Assembly: GCF_023028225.1 (NCBI RefSeq)
Contig: NZ_CP095482.1
Location: 248,001-312,000, forward strand
Direction: 5' to 3'
Source: Halorientalis litorea
GTDB taxonomy: Archaea; Halobacteriota; Halobacteria; Halobacteriales; Haloarculaceae
DNA length: 64,000 bases
In this document: one piece after another, positions 1 through 8,597 of the stretch
Position numbering within the stretch: the first letter of the stretch is position 1
How the letters are laid out: every line of letters begins with the position of its first letter
Notes under the pieces: generated by a model
What the model saw: only the letters and a program-made list of their open reading frames with translations
Told to the model about the DNA's origin: nothing
The model's database searches: none
Made by a program: the position numbers and the translations under genes

Positions 1-2328
1 CGGGGCGAAGAGACCGAGATACGCCACGCAATCCGCCACGGCGACACGCCCGACAGCGAACGCCAGCAGATGCTCGACGAGACGCCCCACATCCTCAACA
101 CGACGCCGGAGACGCTGGCGATTCTGCTGAACTCGCCGAAGTTCCGCGAGAAACTGCGAACCGTCGAGTACGTCGTCGTCGACGAGATACACAGCCTCGC
201 GGAGAACAAGCGGGGGACCCACCTCTCGGTGTCGCTCGAACGGCTGGAGGCGATGGCCGAGGGGTCGCCGACCCGCATCGGCTGTTCGGCCACCGTCGAG
301 CCGCTGGACACGATGGCCGAGTTCCTCGTCGGGCGGACCGAACCCGGCGGCGAGCCACGGGAGTACGAACTCGTGGACACGCGGTTCGTCCGGGAGTTCG
401 ATATGGAACTCACCTGCCCGACCGACGACCTCATCGACACGCCCCGCGAGGTGGTCAACGACCGCTTCTATCGGCAGTTACACGACCTGATAGCGGACCA
501 CACGAACACGCTCGTGTTCACCAACACCCGTTCGGGGGCCGAACGCGTCCTGCAGAACCTCCGTGAGCGGTTCGACGCCTACGACGAGGGGAACTCGGGC
601 TGTCACCACGGCAGCCTCTCGAAGGACGAACGCCAGCGTATCGAGGAACGTCTCAAAGCGGGGACGCTCGACGTGGTGACGACGTCCACGAGCCTCGAAC
701 TCGGCATCGACATGCCCCACCTCGATTTGGTGGTACAGGTCGGCTCGCCGAAGTCGGTCGCCGCGCTCCTCCAGCGCGTCGGGCGGGCGGGCCACCAGTT
801 GGGCGAGACGGTGACCGGCCGCGTCGTCGCCCTGGACCGGGACGAACTGGTCGAGTGTGCGGTGATGCTCAAGAAGGCCGAAGCGGGGTTCGTCGACCGC
901 GTGTTTATTCCGGAGAACGCACAGGACGTCGCCGCCCAGCACGTCTACGGCATGGCTATCAACGCCGTCAGGCCCGAGCGCGAAGTCGAAGGGATTCTCA
1001 GACGTGCCTACCCCTACCGAGACTACACCGACCGGGAGTTCGAGCAACTCATGCGGTACCTCACCGCCGACTACGAGGGACTCGAAGCGAAGAACGTCTA
1101 CGCGAAGGTCTGGCGCGACGAGAACGACCCGCCGGACGGGGAGTACCACTACGACGAGTTCCCGGTCGGCGAGGAACTGCTCGGCAAGCGCGGCCGCCTC
1201 GCGCGGGTCATCTACATGACCAACATCGGCACCATCCCCGACTCGTTCACGTGTGACGTGTTCACTCGGTCGGGCGACGACTGGGTGGGCCAGTTGGACG
1301 AGGAGTACCTCGACACGCTCGAAACGGGCGACGTGTTCGTGCTGGGCGGGAGCAACTACGAGTTCCGCTACCGGCGTGGCTCGAAGGTGTACGTCGACCC
1401 CACGAACGCCCGCCCGACGGTGCCGTCGTGGTTCTCCGAGCGGTTGCCCCTCTCCTACGACTTGGGCCGGGAGATTCTGGACTTCCAGCGGGAACTGCTG
1501 GCCCGACTGGAGGAGGGCGGCGCGCCCGCAGTCAGGCGGTGGCTCCGCGAGTTCCCGCTGGACGACGACAGCGTGCGAGCAGTCGCGCGAATGTTCACAG
1601 AGCAGGTGGCGTACGCGGGACCGGAGAGCGTCAGCACGGACGAGCGTCTCGTCGTCGAGGAGGAGACGGACCGCGAGCAGTACGAGCGACACTACTACGT
1701 CCACTCGAACTACGGGCGGCGGTTCAACGACGGCCTCTCGCGCCTGCTGGCCTACCGCGTGGCACAGACTGCCAACGCCAACGTCCAAGTCGCCGTCGCC
1801 GACCACGGGTTCACGCTCTCGATGCCGCTGAACCGGAAGGTCGACCTCCGGGGCATCCTCGAAGACATCGACCCGGCGGACGTGCGTCCGGACCTGCGGG
1901 CCAGTCTACGGGAGACGGACCTGCTCAAGCGGTACTTCCGCATCAACGCCACGCGGTCGCTGATGATACTCAAACGCTACAAGGGCCACGAGAAGTCGGC
2001 CAGTCAGCAACAGGTGTCCAGCGACATGTTGCTCTCGTTCGCCGAGGAGTTGCCGGATTTCGCGGTCATCGAGGAGACGTACCGCGAGATTCTGGCTGAT
2101 AAACTCGCCGTGGGGGCAATCGAGGACGTGATTGGGGCCATCCGCGCGGGCGAGATAGCGGTCACGCACCACCGCGTCGACTCGCCGACGCCCCGGGCGT
2201 TCGGACTGGCGACGTTGCTGGCGAGCGACGTGGTGCTGGCCGAAGACGAGAGCGAAGTCCTCCGTGCGTTCCACGAGCGCGTCGTCGAAGAGATACGCGA
2301 AGACGAGGACGCGCCTGTCTCCGGGTAA
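1..2328 (+). CDS. Lhr-type DEAD/DEAH-box helicase, 5'-truncated by window edge
   Basis: The reading frame is open from base 1, so the N-terminus with the Walker A motif lies outside the window. Visible superfamily 2 motifs are DEIH (181-192), SAT (286-294), a second RecA-like domain beginning near TLVFTNTR, and QRVGRAGHQ (about 769-795). The long C-terminal part (over 450 residues) fits the Lhr family, which translocates on single-stranded DNA and unwinds DNA or DNA-RNA hybrids in repair. Helicase assignment is certain from the motifs. The Lhr subclass is inferred from the TPE..AILL motif region and the length of the C-terminus. Confidence 0.9.
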   Translation, partial: RGEETEIRHAIRHGDTPDSERQQMLDETPHILNTTPETLAILLNSPKFREKLRTVEYVVVDEIHSLAENKRGTHLSVSLERLEAMAEGSPTRIGCSATVEPLDTMAEFLVGRTEPGGEPREYELVDTRFVREFDMELTCPTDDLIDTPREVVNDRFYRQLHDLIADHTNTLVFTNTRSGAERVLQNLRERFDAYDEGNSGCHHGSLSKDERQRIEERLKAGTLDVVTTSTSLELGIDMPHLDLVVQVGSPKSVAALLQRVGRAGHQLGETVTGRVVALDRDELVECAVMLKKAEAGFVDRVFIPENAQDVAAQHVYGMAINAVRPEREVEGILRRAYPYRDYTDREFEQLMRYLTADYEGLEAKNVYAKVWRDENDPPDGEYHYDEFPVGEELLGKRGRLARVIYMTNIGTIPDSFTCDVFTRSGDDWVGQLDEEYLDTLETGDVFVLGGSNYEFRYRRGSKVYVDPTNARPTVPSWFSERLPLSYDLGREILDFQRELLARLEEGGAPAVRRWLREFPLDDDSVRAVARMFTEQVAYAGPESVSTDERLVVEEETDREQYERHYYVHSNYGRRFNDGLSRLLAYRVAQTANANVQVAVADHGFTLSMPLNRKVDLRGILEDIDPADVRPDLRASLRETDLLKRYFRINATRSLMILKRYKGHEKSASQQQVSSDMLLSFAEELPDFAVIEETYREILADKLAVGAIEDVIGAIRAGEIAVTHHRVDSPTPRAFGLATLLASDVVLAEDESEVLRAFHERVVEEIREDEDAPVSG

Positions 2329-2436
2329 GGCCGTCCTATCGTCTCTGTTGGGACTTCCTGCCGGGCTGTCACCAAACCGACGTGTCTCTAATTCACCGAT
2401 TAAACTCATATACGACGACCCTACTACCGGAGAGTG

Positions 2437-2571
2437 ATGCAACGGGAAGACGAGACAAGTCGGTACGTCGAGGAAGCGGCCCCAGATGGCGTGGTCGTCA
2501 TCTACGACTCCCGGAATCTGGACGCGTGGATACAGACCGACACGCCGGCCGACATCCGCCACTGGGCGTGA
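2437..2571 (+). CDS. small conserved-looking haloarchaeal protein, 44 aa
   Basis: A 44-codon frame starts at ATG 2437 and ends at TGA 2571. An A/T-rich box (aactcatatac, near 2404-2413) lies about 28 bases upstream, right for a leaderless archaeal start, and a GGAGA stretch also precedes the ATG. The protein is acidic, with a central VVVIYDSRNLDAWIQTDTP segment like that of a short haloarchaeal family of unknown role, possibly DUF7331 (from memory, not checked). It converges on the larA-like gene. No function can be assigned. Confidence 0.6.
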   Translation: MQREDETSRYVEEAAPDGVVVIYDSRNLDAWIQTDTPADIRHWA

Positions 2572-2594
2572 GAGAGTCGGCGTAACGGCCGGGG

Positions 2595-3827
2595 TTAGTC
2601 CGGGCTTACCAACAGTGTGTTCAGCGCGTCCGGGACGAGGAGAACGTCGCTCCCGGGTTCGACGGCGTCCTCGACGGACGCCGCGGCGTGCATGAGGCAG
2701 TCCTCGACCACGGCGGGCGACCGACTGTTCGTGACGTACACGTCGTACTCGCGGAGCACACGGGCCGTCACGAATGCGCGCTGCGCGCCCGCGTCGTAGC
2801 CCTCGAGCATCTCCTCGTAGAGTGCCGACGCACTCTCCGCGTTCGAGAGACGGTCGTAGAAGCGTCGCTCACCCGTCCCGTCACCAGCCCCCTCCGGGAG
2901 CGTCGCCGGGAGGACGACGCGCCCGCCGGGCCGGAGGGGGTTGCGGTCCCCCAACGCGACGTACGTGGCCGCCCGCGTCGTCTGATAGAGGTTCGCGTCC
3001 TTGGGCGCGCCGATGCCGGCGACGACGGCGTCGTACTCGTCGGTTACCGGAACCGACAGTGCCTCGCGGCCGACCGCCGCGAGGTCACGGACGACAGCGC
3101 GCGGGTCGCCCGCGCTCGCGCCGAGGATGCCCGCCGGGCCGTGTGTGACGTTGAGGGCGAAGTCCAGCCCCACCACGTCACCGGCACTGTCGAGCGTCTC
3201 TCTGAAGGGGTTGCCGTCCACCCGGCCGAGCCTGACGCCATCCCGGCCGAGCATCTCCGGGCCGTGGGTGTAGCCGATGAGCGACTCGCTCCCCGCACCG
3301 ATAGCGACTGTCTTGGCCCCGCCCGAGAAGCCGGCGTACTGGTGGGGTTCGACCATCCCAGTCGAGACCAGCAGGTCGGCGTCGGCGACGGACTCGTGAA
3401 CCTCGACCGGACAGCCGTCGACGGCTCCCATCCGCACCGTCTCCGCCGGGTCGTGGTTCCGCGTGATGGCGGCGTACTCGCCCATCGCGTCGGCTATCTC
3501 GGCGTCCGTCATCGGCCGGTGGAGGCCCAGACCGACCAGCACCGTCACCTGCTCGCGGGCGATGCCCACCCGGGCGAGTTCCTCGACGAGCACGTCGACG
3601 AGTACGTCGTCGGGCGTGGCACGCGTCACGTCGGTCACGACGATGGTCACCGCGTCGTCCGGGTCGGCCGCGTCGGCGAGCGCGGGGCCGTGCGGGTCGG
3701 CGACGGCGTTCTGGGCGGCGGTACGAACGTCGACTGCCTCGCCGCCGGGGGCGTCGGCGACGCTCACGCGACAGTCCGGCAGTTCGAACGTGACCGTCTC
3801 CGCGCCGAGTGGGAGCGTATGGGACAT
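2595..3827 (-). CDS. larA: LarA-like nickel-dependent racemase (DUF2088 family)
   Basis: The 410-residue protein has the LarA fold signatures: a GLHRPMTD motif in the N-terminal domain (histidine expected at the active site) and an SGGAKTVAIG stretch whose lysine corresponds to the residue that tethers the nickel-pincer nucleotide. LarA racemises lactate, and relatives act on other 2-hydroxy acids. The ATG at 3825-3827 was chosen because the in-frame upstream extension is antisense-like. No larB, larC or larE, which make the cofactor, is present in the window, so the substrate and cofactor supply are unknown. It lies 37 bases downstream of the exported protein gene and may be cotranscribed with it. 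Confidence 0.8.
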   Translation of the reverse strand: MSHTLPLGAETVTFELPDCRVSVADAPGGEAVDVRTAAQNAVADPHGPALADAADPDDAVTIVVTDVTRATPDDVLVDVLVEELARVGIAREQVTVLVGLGLHRPMTDAEIADAMGEYAAITRNHDPAETVRMGAVDGCPVEVHESVADADLLVSTGMVEPHQYAGFSGGAKTVAIGAGSESLIGYTHGPEMLGRDGVRLGRVDGNPFRETLDSAGDVVGLDFALNVTHGPAGILGASAGDPRAVVRDLAAVGREALSVPVTDEYDAVVAGIGAPKDANLYQTTRAATYVALGDRNPLRPGGRVVLPATLPEGAGDGTGERRFYDRLSNAESASALYEEMLEGYDAGAQRAFVTARVLREYDVYVTNSRSPAVVEDCLMHAAASVEDAVEPGSDVLLVPDALNTLLVSPD

Positions 3828-3864
3828 ACTCCGCAGTGGCGGCGGCGGGCCGAGAACCTGACGG

Positions 3865-4443
3865 TCAGGTGGTGGCGTTCGCCCACGTCCGGTCGGGGTG
3901 GTCACCGAGGAAGCGGTGACACTCGGTGTCGAGCGTGCCCGTCGAACTCGACGAACAGCCCGCGTACTCGCCGTTCTCCAGCCAGAGGATGCGGGTCCCG
4001 TGCGCGTCGGGCATGAATCCCGGCGGTGAGCCACCGCTGCTTTCCAGTTCCACACGGTACTGGACGCCCATTCGGCACGTCTCGTTCGGCGGGGCGTCGG
4101 TGTGTGAGTCGACTGCGACGCGGAAGGTGCTGAGGTCGGCCCCGCGTGGCGAGGTCCGAACCGCCGAGACGGAGAGGTTCGCGTCGGGGTCGCCAGTCTC
4201 GACGAACGTAATCCGCTCGTAGGTGCCGTTCGGTCCGGTTCCGCTCCGCGCGTAGGTAGCCACGTCGTCGGCACAACCGGCACCGAGCCGTTCGAAGCCG
4301 GTCACGTCCATCTCGGTCGGCCCGGTGTGGTCGGAGAAGCCCGGCACGTCGTTTATGTACGGGTGGGTGACACCGGCGACGAACAGGAGGACGACGAGGC
4401 CGGCGACGAGCGCGAGTCTGCGGGAGGGAGATGCGGGTACCAT
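3865..4443 (-). CDS. membrane-anchored or secreted haloarchaeal protein, 192 aa
   Basis: The start at ATG 4441-4443 gives a positively charged N-terminus (PSRR) followed by a hydrophobic segment at about residues 9-26 (LALVAGLVVLLFVAGV), a signal anchor or uncleaved signal peptide. The rest is hydrophilic and acidic with four cysteines (GAGC, ETCRMG, AGCSS, TECHRF) that could form two extracellular disulfides. The family is not recognised. The gene lies between the dna2-like gene (40 bases upstream) and the larA-like gene on the same strand. Confidence 0.7.
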   Translation of the reverse strand: MVPASPSRRLALVAGLVVLLFVAGVTHPYINDVPGFSDHTGPTEMDVTGFERLGAGCADDVATYARSGTGPNGTYERITFVETGDPDANLSVSAVRTSPRGADLSTFRVAVDSHTDAPPNETCRMGVQYRVELESSGGSPPGFMPDAHGTRILWLENGEYAGCSSSSTGTLDTECHRFLGDHPDRTWANATT

Positions 4444-4483
4444 CACCTGAAACGGCACCCCGCTCGCAGAAACGCTTTGTGTC

Positions 4484-7180
4484 CTACCGCGCCCACTCGA
4501 CCATCCGGCCGTACACGGGGTCCGTCGAGAGCGCGTCGGCGTCGCCGACGAGAACGAGTGCCTTCTTCGCCCGCGTGAGCGCGACGTTGATGCGGCGGTA
4601 GTCCTCGAAGATGGGGCCGTCGAGTGACCCTGTGGCGACGAAAGAGACGACGATGACCTCCTTCGAGGAGCCCTGAAACCGGTCAACGGTGTCGACGGCC
4701 ACGCCGTCAGGCGCGCGCTTGCCGATTTCTGCGACCTGCGCGCGGTAGGGGGCGATGACCCCGATGTCGCCGGGTGCGACGCCGGCGTCGAGGTACGCCT
4801 GCACCGTCTCCACGACCGCCGCCGCTTCGTCGGGGTTCGTGTTCCCCCGCGCTCGCCCGTCGGGGTCGACGAAGGTCACCGGGTCACGGAGGTGTGTGGG
4901 CAACCTGTCTGTATCGACGGTCGGGAGGTCACCGAGACGCTGGGCCGCAACCTCGCCCGTCGCGGGCCGCAGTTCCCCGTCGTAGAACTCCCGGGACGCG
5001 AAGGCCTGAATCCGCTGGGCCATGCGGTACTGTCGGTCGAGCATCACCGACGCCTCGGGGTGGGCGTCGATGAGCCGTTCGAACAGCGACGCCGAGAGGT
5101 CCGCTCGGTCCTCGCCCCCGCCCTCGGCCCGGACCACCGGCGGGAGTTGTTGGTGGTCGCCCACGAGGACGAACCGCTCGGCGAGGTTCACCGCCGTCAG
5201 CGCGCCGGGTTCGGTCAATTGGCCCGCCTCGTCCACGAGTGCCACGTCGAACGCCTGCCCGCGCAACACCGAGGAGCCACAGGAGGCGGTCGTGGCCGCG
5301 ACGACGGGTGCCGACCGGAGTTCGGCGGCGAGTTCGTCGGGGTCACCCCGCTCGGTCAGCCGGAACGCCTGCATGTCCGGCCGGACGCCCGTCTCCGTAC
5401 CGACGCGCACGAAGTCGTCGAATCCCTGCTCCCGGAGGGCTTCGAGGGCGTTGTCCACCGCGCGGTTCGTGAAGGCCGTCAGGAGGACGCGTTCGCCCGC
5501 CGCGACCAGCGCGCGGACCGTCCGGGCGAGCGTGTACGTCTTGCCCGTCCCGGGCGGCCCGTGGATGAGCGCGTAGTCCTCGGCACGGACGGCGAGCGAG
5601 ACGGCCTCGTTCTGGGCCTCGTTGTTGTCGATGTAGGTGCCGTCGTCGTGGGAGAACGCGGGGTCACGGCGGCCGAACAGCGCGGCCTTCTGCTCGGCGG
5701 ACTGTTTGAGCAGGGCGTCGTGGAGCGCGGTGAGCATCCGACTGACGCTTATCTCGGAGGGGTACACGTCCAGCCGTCGCAGTTCGACCGGTTCGTCCGT
5801 CGTCACGACGATTTCCTCGCCCAACTGCTCGACCCGCGCCAGTTCCGCCCGGCCGCGAATCGGGTGGCCGTCGCTCGCCAACACCACGTCGCCCTCGCGT
5901 ATCTTCGAGACGGCTCCCGTCCCCGCCGCGCGGAGTTCCCAGCGGCCGCCCTCGCGCTGTGTCCGGCCCCGTGGTTCGAGGTCTGTCAGGGCGCGGTCGT
6001 CCTCGGCCCGTTCCGCGGCCGTCTGCTCCCACAACTTGACGTACTCGCGGTGGACCTCGCGTCGCTCGGCCTCGATGGCGCGGTAGAAGCGGTCGAAGTA
6101 GTCCCGTTCCGCCTCGGGGATGGGAGTCCCGACTTGGCCGGCCTTGGACTCTTGGTCGAGACGGCCGGAGACGGCCATACAGGTGTCCTGCTCGAAGCAG
6201 TACTCACACTTGGCGTCGGCCTCGAAGCCCGTCGGCACGCTGGCGTCGAACTCCATTGCCGCCAGCGCGTTGCGCGTCCGCACGACGTACTGGAGGAGGC
6301 CGGGGCCGATAGAGAACTCCTTGGCCGGGGAGAGGTCGCCCGTCTCCTCGGTGCGCTCGACGGCCGCGTTCTTCGTGTAGAGGAGCGTGCCCGTATCGGG
6401 CGCGGCCTGGACGTGTGTCTCGTCGGGGCCGGCGGTCTCCTCGCCCAACAGGAGGGCGTAGCAGGTAGCCTGCACCTTGTCCTGAAACCGTGGCTCGCGC
6501 TTGGTGTTCTTGCCAGTCTTGAGTTCGACCGGCATCCCGCGACGGACGGCGTCGGCCCGCCCTTTCAGGCCGTACGTCTCGGAGACGAGGGTCTGCTCGC
6601 TCCGCCACCCGTCGGTTTCTGTGAGTGTTCCCTGTGAGAGCCACCCGTCGATGGCACTGGCGTGGTCCCGAACGTCCTCGGTCACCGCGTCGGCGTCCCG
6701 GTCCAGCATGCCCAGTTCCAGCCCCGCCTCGGCAACCCGGTCGGGGATGGAGGTGTCGAGGTCGCGGTCCCGCAGGAGGTCACCGAACACCTCGTGGACG
6801 ATGGTCCCCTTGACCACCGGGTAGACCAGTTCGACGCCCGCGAGTTTGTTCAGGTAGTACATCCGGGGACACTGGACCCACGAGCGCACGTCGGTCACGT
6901 TCACGAGGAAATCGGGTTCGACCACGACCATCGAGTCTCGGCTGGTGGCGTACTGGGTTTGGCCGCGGAACTCGTCCGTTTCGGGGTCGGTCACCAGCAG
7001 TTCCATCCCGACATCGAGGTACTCGGCCGTCTCTGCCCACTTGTTCCAGAGCGTGACCGTCACGGCCTCGGCACGGCCACCGTCGGGCCGTATCCGCACC
7101 TCGACCAGTTCGGACGTGCCGGAACTGGTCTCGACCGTCCGCCCGTCACCGACTTCGACTACGGGACCGCGGAGTTGCAC
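4484..7180 (-). CDS. dna2: Dna2-like nuclease-helicase (RecB-family nuclease + SF1 helicase)
   Basis: The N-terminal part has an OB-like region, then a RecB/Cas4-type nuclease with VELKTGK. Four cysteines that can hold an Fe-S cluster are visible: VQC (about residue 104) and CEYC...C. The C-terminal half is a superfamily 1B helicase: GPPGTGKT (Walker A), LVDEAGQL (Walker B), VGDHQQLPP and NVALTRAKKAL. This layout is that of Dna2, which trims flaps and DNA ends in replication and recombination. GTG 7178-7180 is preferred over an in-frame TTG at 7207 because a CTTTTGC box lies 28 bases upstream of it. Length would be 898 residues. Confidence 0.92.
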   Translation of the reverse strand: MQLRGPVVEVGDGRTVETSSGTSELVEVRIRPDGGRAEAVTVTLWNKWAETAEYLDVGMELLVTDPETDEFRGQTQYATSRDSMVVVEPDFLVNVTDVRSWVQCPRMYYLNKLAGVELVYPVVKGTIVHEVFGDLLRDRDLDTSIPDRVAEAGLELGMLDRDADAVTEDVRDHASAIDGWLSQGTLTETDGWRSEQTLVSETYGLKGRADAVRRGMPVELKTGKNTKREPRFQDKVQATCYALLLGEETAGPDETHVQAAPDTGTLLYTKNAAVERTEETGDLSPAKEFSIGPGLLQYVVRTRNALAAMEFDASVPTGFEADAKCEYCFEQDTCMAVSGRLDQESKAGQVGTPIPEAERDYFDRFYRAIEAERREVHREYVKLWEQTAAERAEDDRALTDLEPRGRTQREGGRWELRAAGTGAVSKIREGDVVLASDGHPIRGRAELARVEQLGEEIVVTTDEPVELRRLDVYPSEISVSRMLTALHDALLKQSAEQKAALFGRRDPAFSHDDGTYIDNNEAQNEAVSLAVRAEDYALIHGPPGTGKTYTLARTVRALVAAGERVLLTAFTNRAVDNALEALREQGFDDFVRVGTETGVRPDMQAFRLTERGDPDELAAELRSAPVVAATTASCGSSVLRGQAFDVALVDEAGQLTEPGALTAVNLAERFVLVGDHQQLPPVVRAEGGGEDRADLSASLFERLIDAHPEASVMLDRQYRMAQRIQAFASREFYDGELRPATGEVAAQRLGDLPTVDTDRLPTHLRDPVTFVDPDGRARGNTNPDEAAAVVETVQAYLDAGVAPGDIGVIAPYRAQVAEIGKRAPDGVAVDTVDRFQGSSKEVIVVSFVATGSLDGPIFEDYRRINVALTRAKKALVLVGDADALSTDPVYGRMVEWAR

Positions 7181-7203
7181 GCCCGGTCGAACAGTCCCGA
7201 CGG

Positions 7204-7212
7204 GCAAAAGGC
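7204..7212 (-). promoter_or_regulatory. TATA-like box of the dna2-like gene
   Basis: On the minus strand this reads gccttttgc, centred about 28 bases before the GTG at 7178-7180. That spacing is normal for an archaeal leaderless transcript and is the main reason for choosing GTG over the TTG at 7207. Confidence 0.45.
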
Positions 7213-7281
7213 CTCGCCCCGCGGCGAATGTGGTCGGCGGGTTCCGACACGTTCTTCGGCGACAGGCCCCACACTGGACGT

Positions 7282-7824
7282 ATGCGCGTCAGAGACTGGC
7301 AGGACATCCTCGAAGCGGTCGTCGAGAGCGACGCCGACCCGGACGGGTGGCGAGCAGTCGGCGGGGACCGCGCAGGCGGCATCGGCGAGGACCTCTATCT
7401 CGGCCACCGCGACGCGGGCGTCTTCCAACTCAAGACCTACGCGAAGAACCCCTTCGAGGTGGAGGGTATCGGCACCCGCGTCGCCCGCCGCGTCGACGAG
7501 GACCTCGACCCGCTGTTCCCGAGCGAGGACGCCGGCCGCTTCGGGGTCCAGCAACCCATCGAGGAGGACGACGCCGAGGACACGGTACGGAACCTCGAAG
7601 AGGTCCTGAAGGCCCACGCCGACGCCCCGACGACGCCGGACGCCCTCTTCGACGACGTGATGGAGACGCTGGACAGTCCCGCGTTCGGTCCCGCGGAGTT
7701 CGAGTTGACCGACCGCCCGGACGAACTCGACGAACTCTCGGGCACGTTCGAGGAAGCGGAGGCGTTGCTCGAAGCCGAGTTCGACGACGTGGTGGACGAC
7801 ACCGTGGACCGGGGCTTCCAGTAG
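7282..7824 (+). CDS. conserved-type haloarchaeal cytosolic protein, 180 aa
   Basis: ATG 7282 begins MRVRDWQDILEAV; an earlier in-frame ATG at 7228 would add 18 residues of poor quality. A TTCTTCGG box lies about 27 bases upstream. The protein is acidic, with a distinctive central GEDLYLGHRDAGVFQLKTYAKNPFE stretch split over positions 7384-7458 and a mostly helical, Glu/Asp-rich C-terminal half. No membrane segment, metal motif or known catalytic motif is seen. It is divergent from the dna2-like gene. Function unknown. Confidence 0.75.
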   Translation: MRVRDWQDILEAVVESDADPDGWRAVGGDRAGGIGEDLYLGHRDAGVFQLKTYAKNPFEVEGIGTRVARRVDEDLDPLFPSEDAGRFGVQQPIEEDDAEDTVRNLEEVLKAHADAPTTPDALFDDVMETLDSPAFGPAEFELTDRPDELDELSGTFEEAEALLEAEFDDVVDDTVDRGFQ

Positions 7825-7884
7825 CCAGCGAGTGCCGGAGTCGGGCGTCGCCGCAGGAAAATCCACAGCGGTAAGTCGGCGCGG

Positions 7885-8328
7885 ATGCTTCTCCACGACA
7901 TGAACGCCGCGGCGACGGTTCGGGACTACTACGACGCGCTCCGTGACGGCGACCCGCTCGGCCCGTTCTTCGCCGCCGACGGAGCCGACGAGACGGCGGT
8001 GAAGTTCGGCATCTCCGAGCGACTGGTCGGGAGCGACGAGATACGGGCGGGATTGCGAGAGCAGACGGAGACGACGACGAGATGGGCCGTCGAGAGTCGT
8101 GCCCTCCGGGTGACCGAGCGGTCCTGTCACGCGTGGTTCAGCGACGACGTGTTCCTGTCGTGGACGGACACCGAGCGTGGCATCGGGTACGAGTTCGACA
8201 CCCGCTGGAGCGGGACGCTCGAACGGCAGGACGCGCCGAATGGCACGGCCGCATCGAACAGTGAGAGCGAGGGGGACGGCGACTGGCGGTTCGTGGGGAT
8301 GCACGTCAGCGTCCCGGGGGATGTCTGA
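7885..8328 (+). CDS. NTF2/SnoaL-like protein
   Basis: The predicted 147-residue protein has the pattern of the NTF2-like cone fold: an N-terminal helix (AAATVRDYYDALRDGDPLGPFF), a segment on substrate-pocket threshold residues, and alternating strands ending WRFVGMHVSV. Such proteins in haloarchaea carry ketosteroid-isomerase-like or ligand-binding roles. A start at ATG 7900 (MNAAATV) is also possible. ATG 7885 fits better with an AAAATC box about 25-30 bases upstream. It overlaps the next gene by one base, so the two are probably translated together. Confidence 0.72.
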   Translation: MLLHDMNAAATVRDYYDALRDGDPLGPFFAADGADETAVKFGISERLVGSDEIRAGLREQTETTTRWAVESRALRVTERSCHAWFSDDVFLSWTDTERGIGYEFDTRWSGTLERQDAPNGTAASNSESEGDGDWRFVGMHVSVPGDV

Positions 8329-8561
8329 TGGTCGGCCCCATCTCCAACGAGGAGCGAGACGAGTTCATGACTCGCCTCCGCATCGGGTTCGTCGCTCTCG
8401 TGGCCGTCTCGGCGGGCCTCATCACGCTCCAAGGTGACCCGCCGCTGATGGTCGTCGGGGCCGCAGTCGTCGGCGGCGTCGTCGTCGGCGTCATCCTGAT
8501 GTGGTTCCTGTTCCCGGACGTGGAGTACCGCGACGGGCAGGAAGGGCGGGGCCGGCGGTAA
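8328..8561 (+). CDS. small two-helix membrane protein, 77 aa
   Basis: The start codon overlaps the stop of the NTF2-like gene (tgATG at 8326-8330). The protein begins with a charged cytoplasmic segment, then two hydrophobic helices (about residues 18-34 and 39-62) separated by a short DPP turn, ending in a charged tail. It has no known motif. The coupling to the NTF2-like gene suggests a shared role, which cannot be named. Confidence 0.72.
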   Translation: MVGPISNEERDEFMTRLRIGFVALVAVSAGLITLQGDPPLMVVGAAVVGGVVVGVILMWFLFPDVEYRDGQEGRGRR

Positions 8562-8597
8562 CGGGTCGGAGATGTCGGGCGGCCGACGAACGTACTG

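Noticed and set aside
3828-4283. Longer LarA-like protein starting at 4283
   Set aside because: The extra 152 residues are an out-of-frame shadow of the exported protein gene on the same strand, with no homology-like features.
4484-7180. Cas4-type nuclease in a CRISPR context
   Set aside because: The nuclease part is Cas4/RecB-like, but it is fused to an SF1 helicase as in Dna2, and no CRISPR array or cas gene is present.
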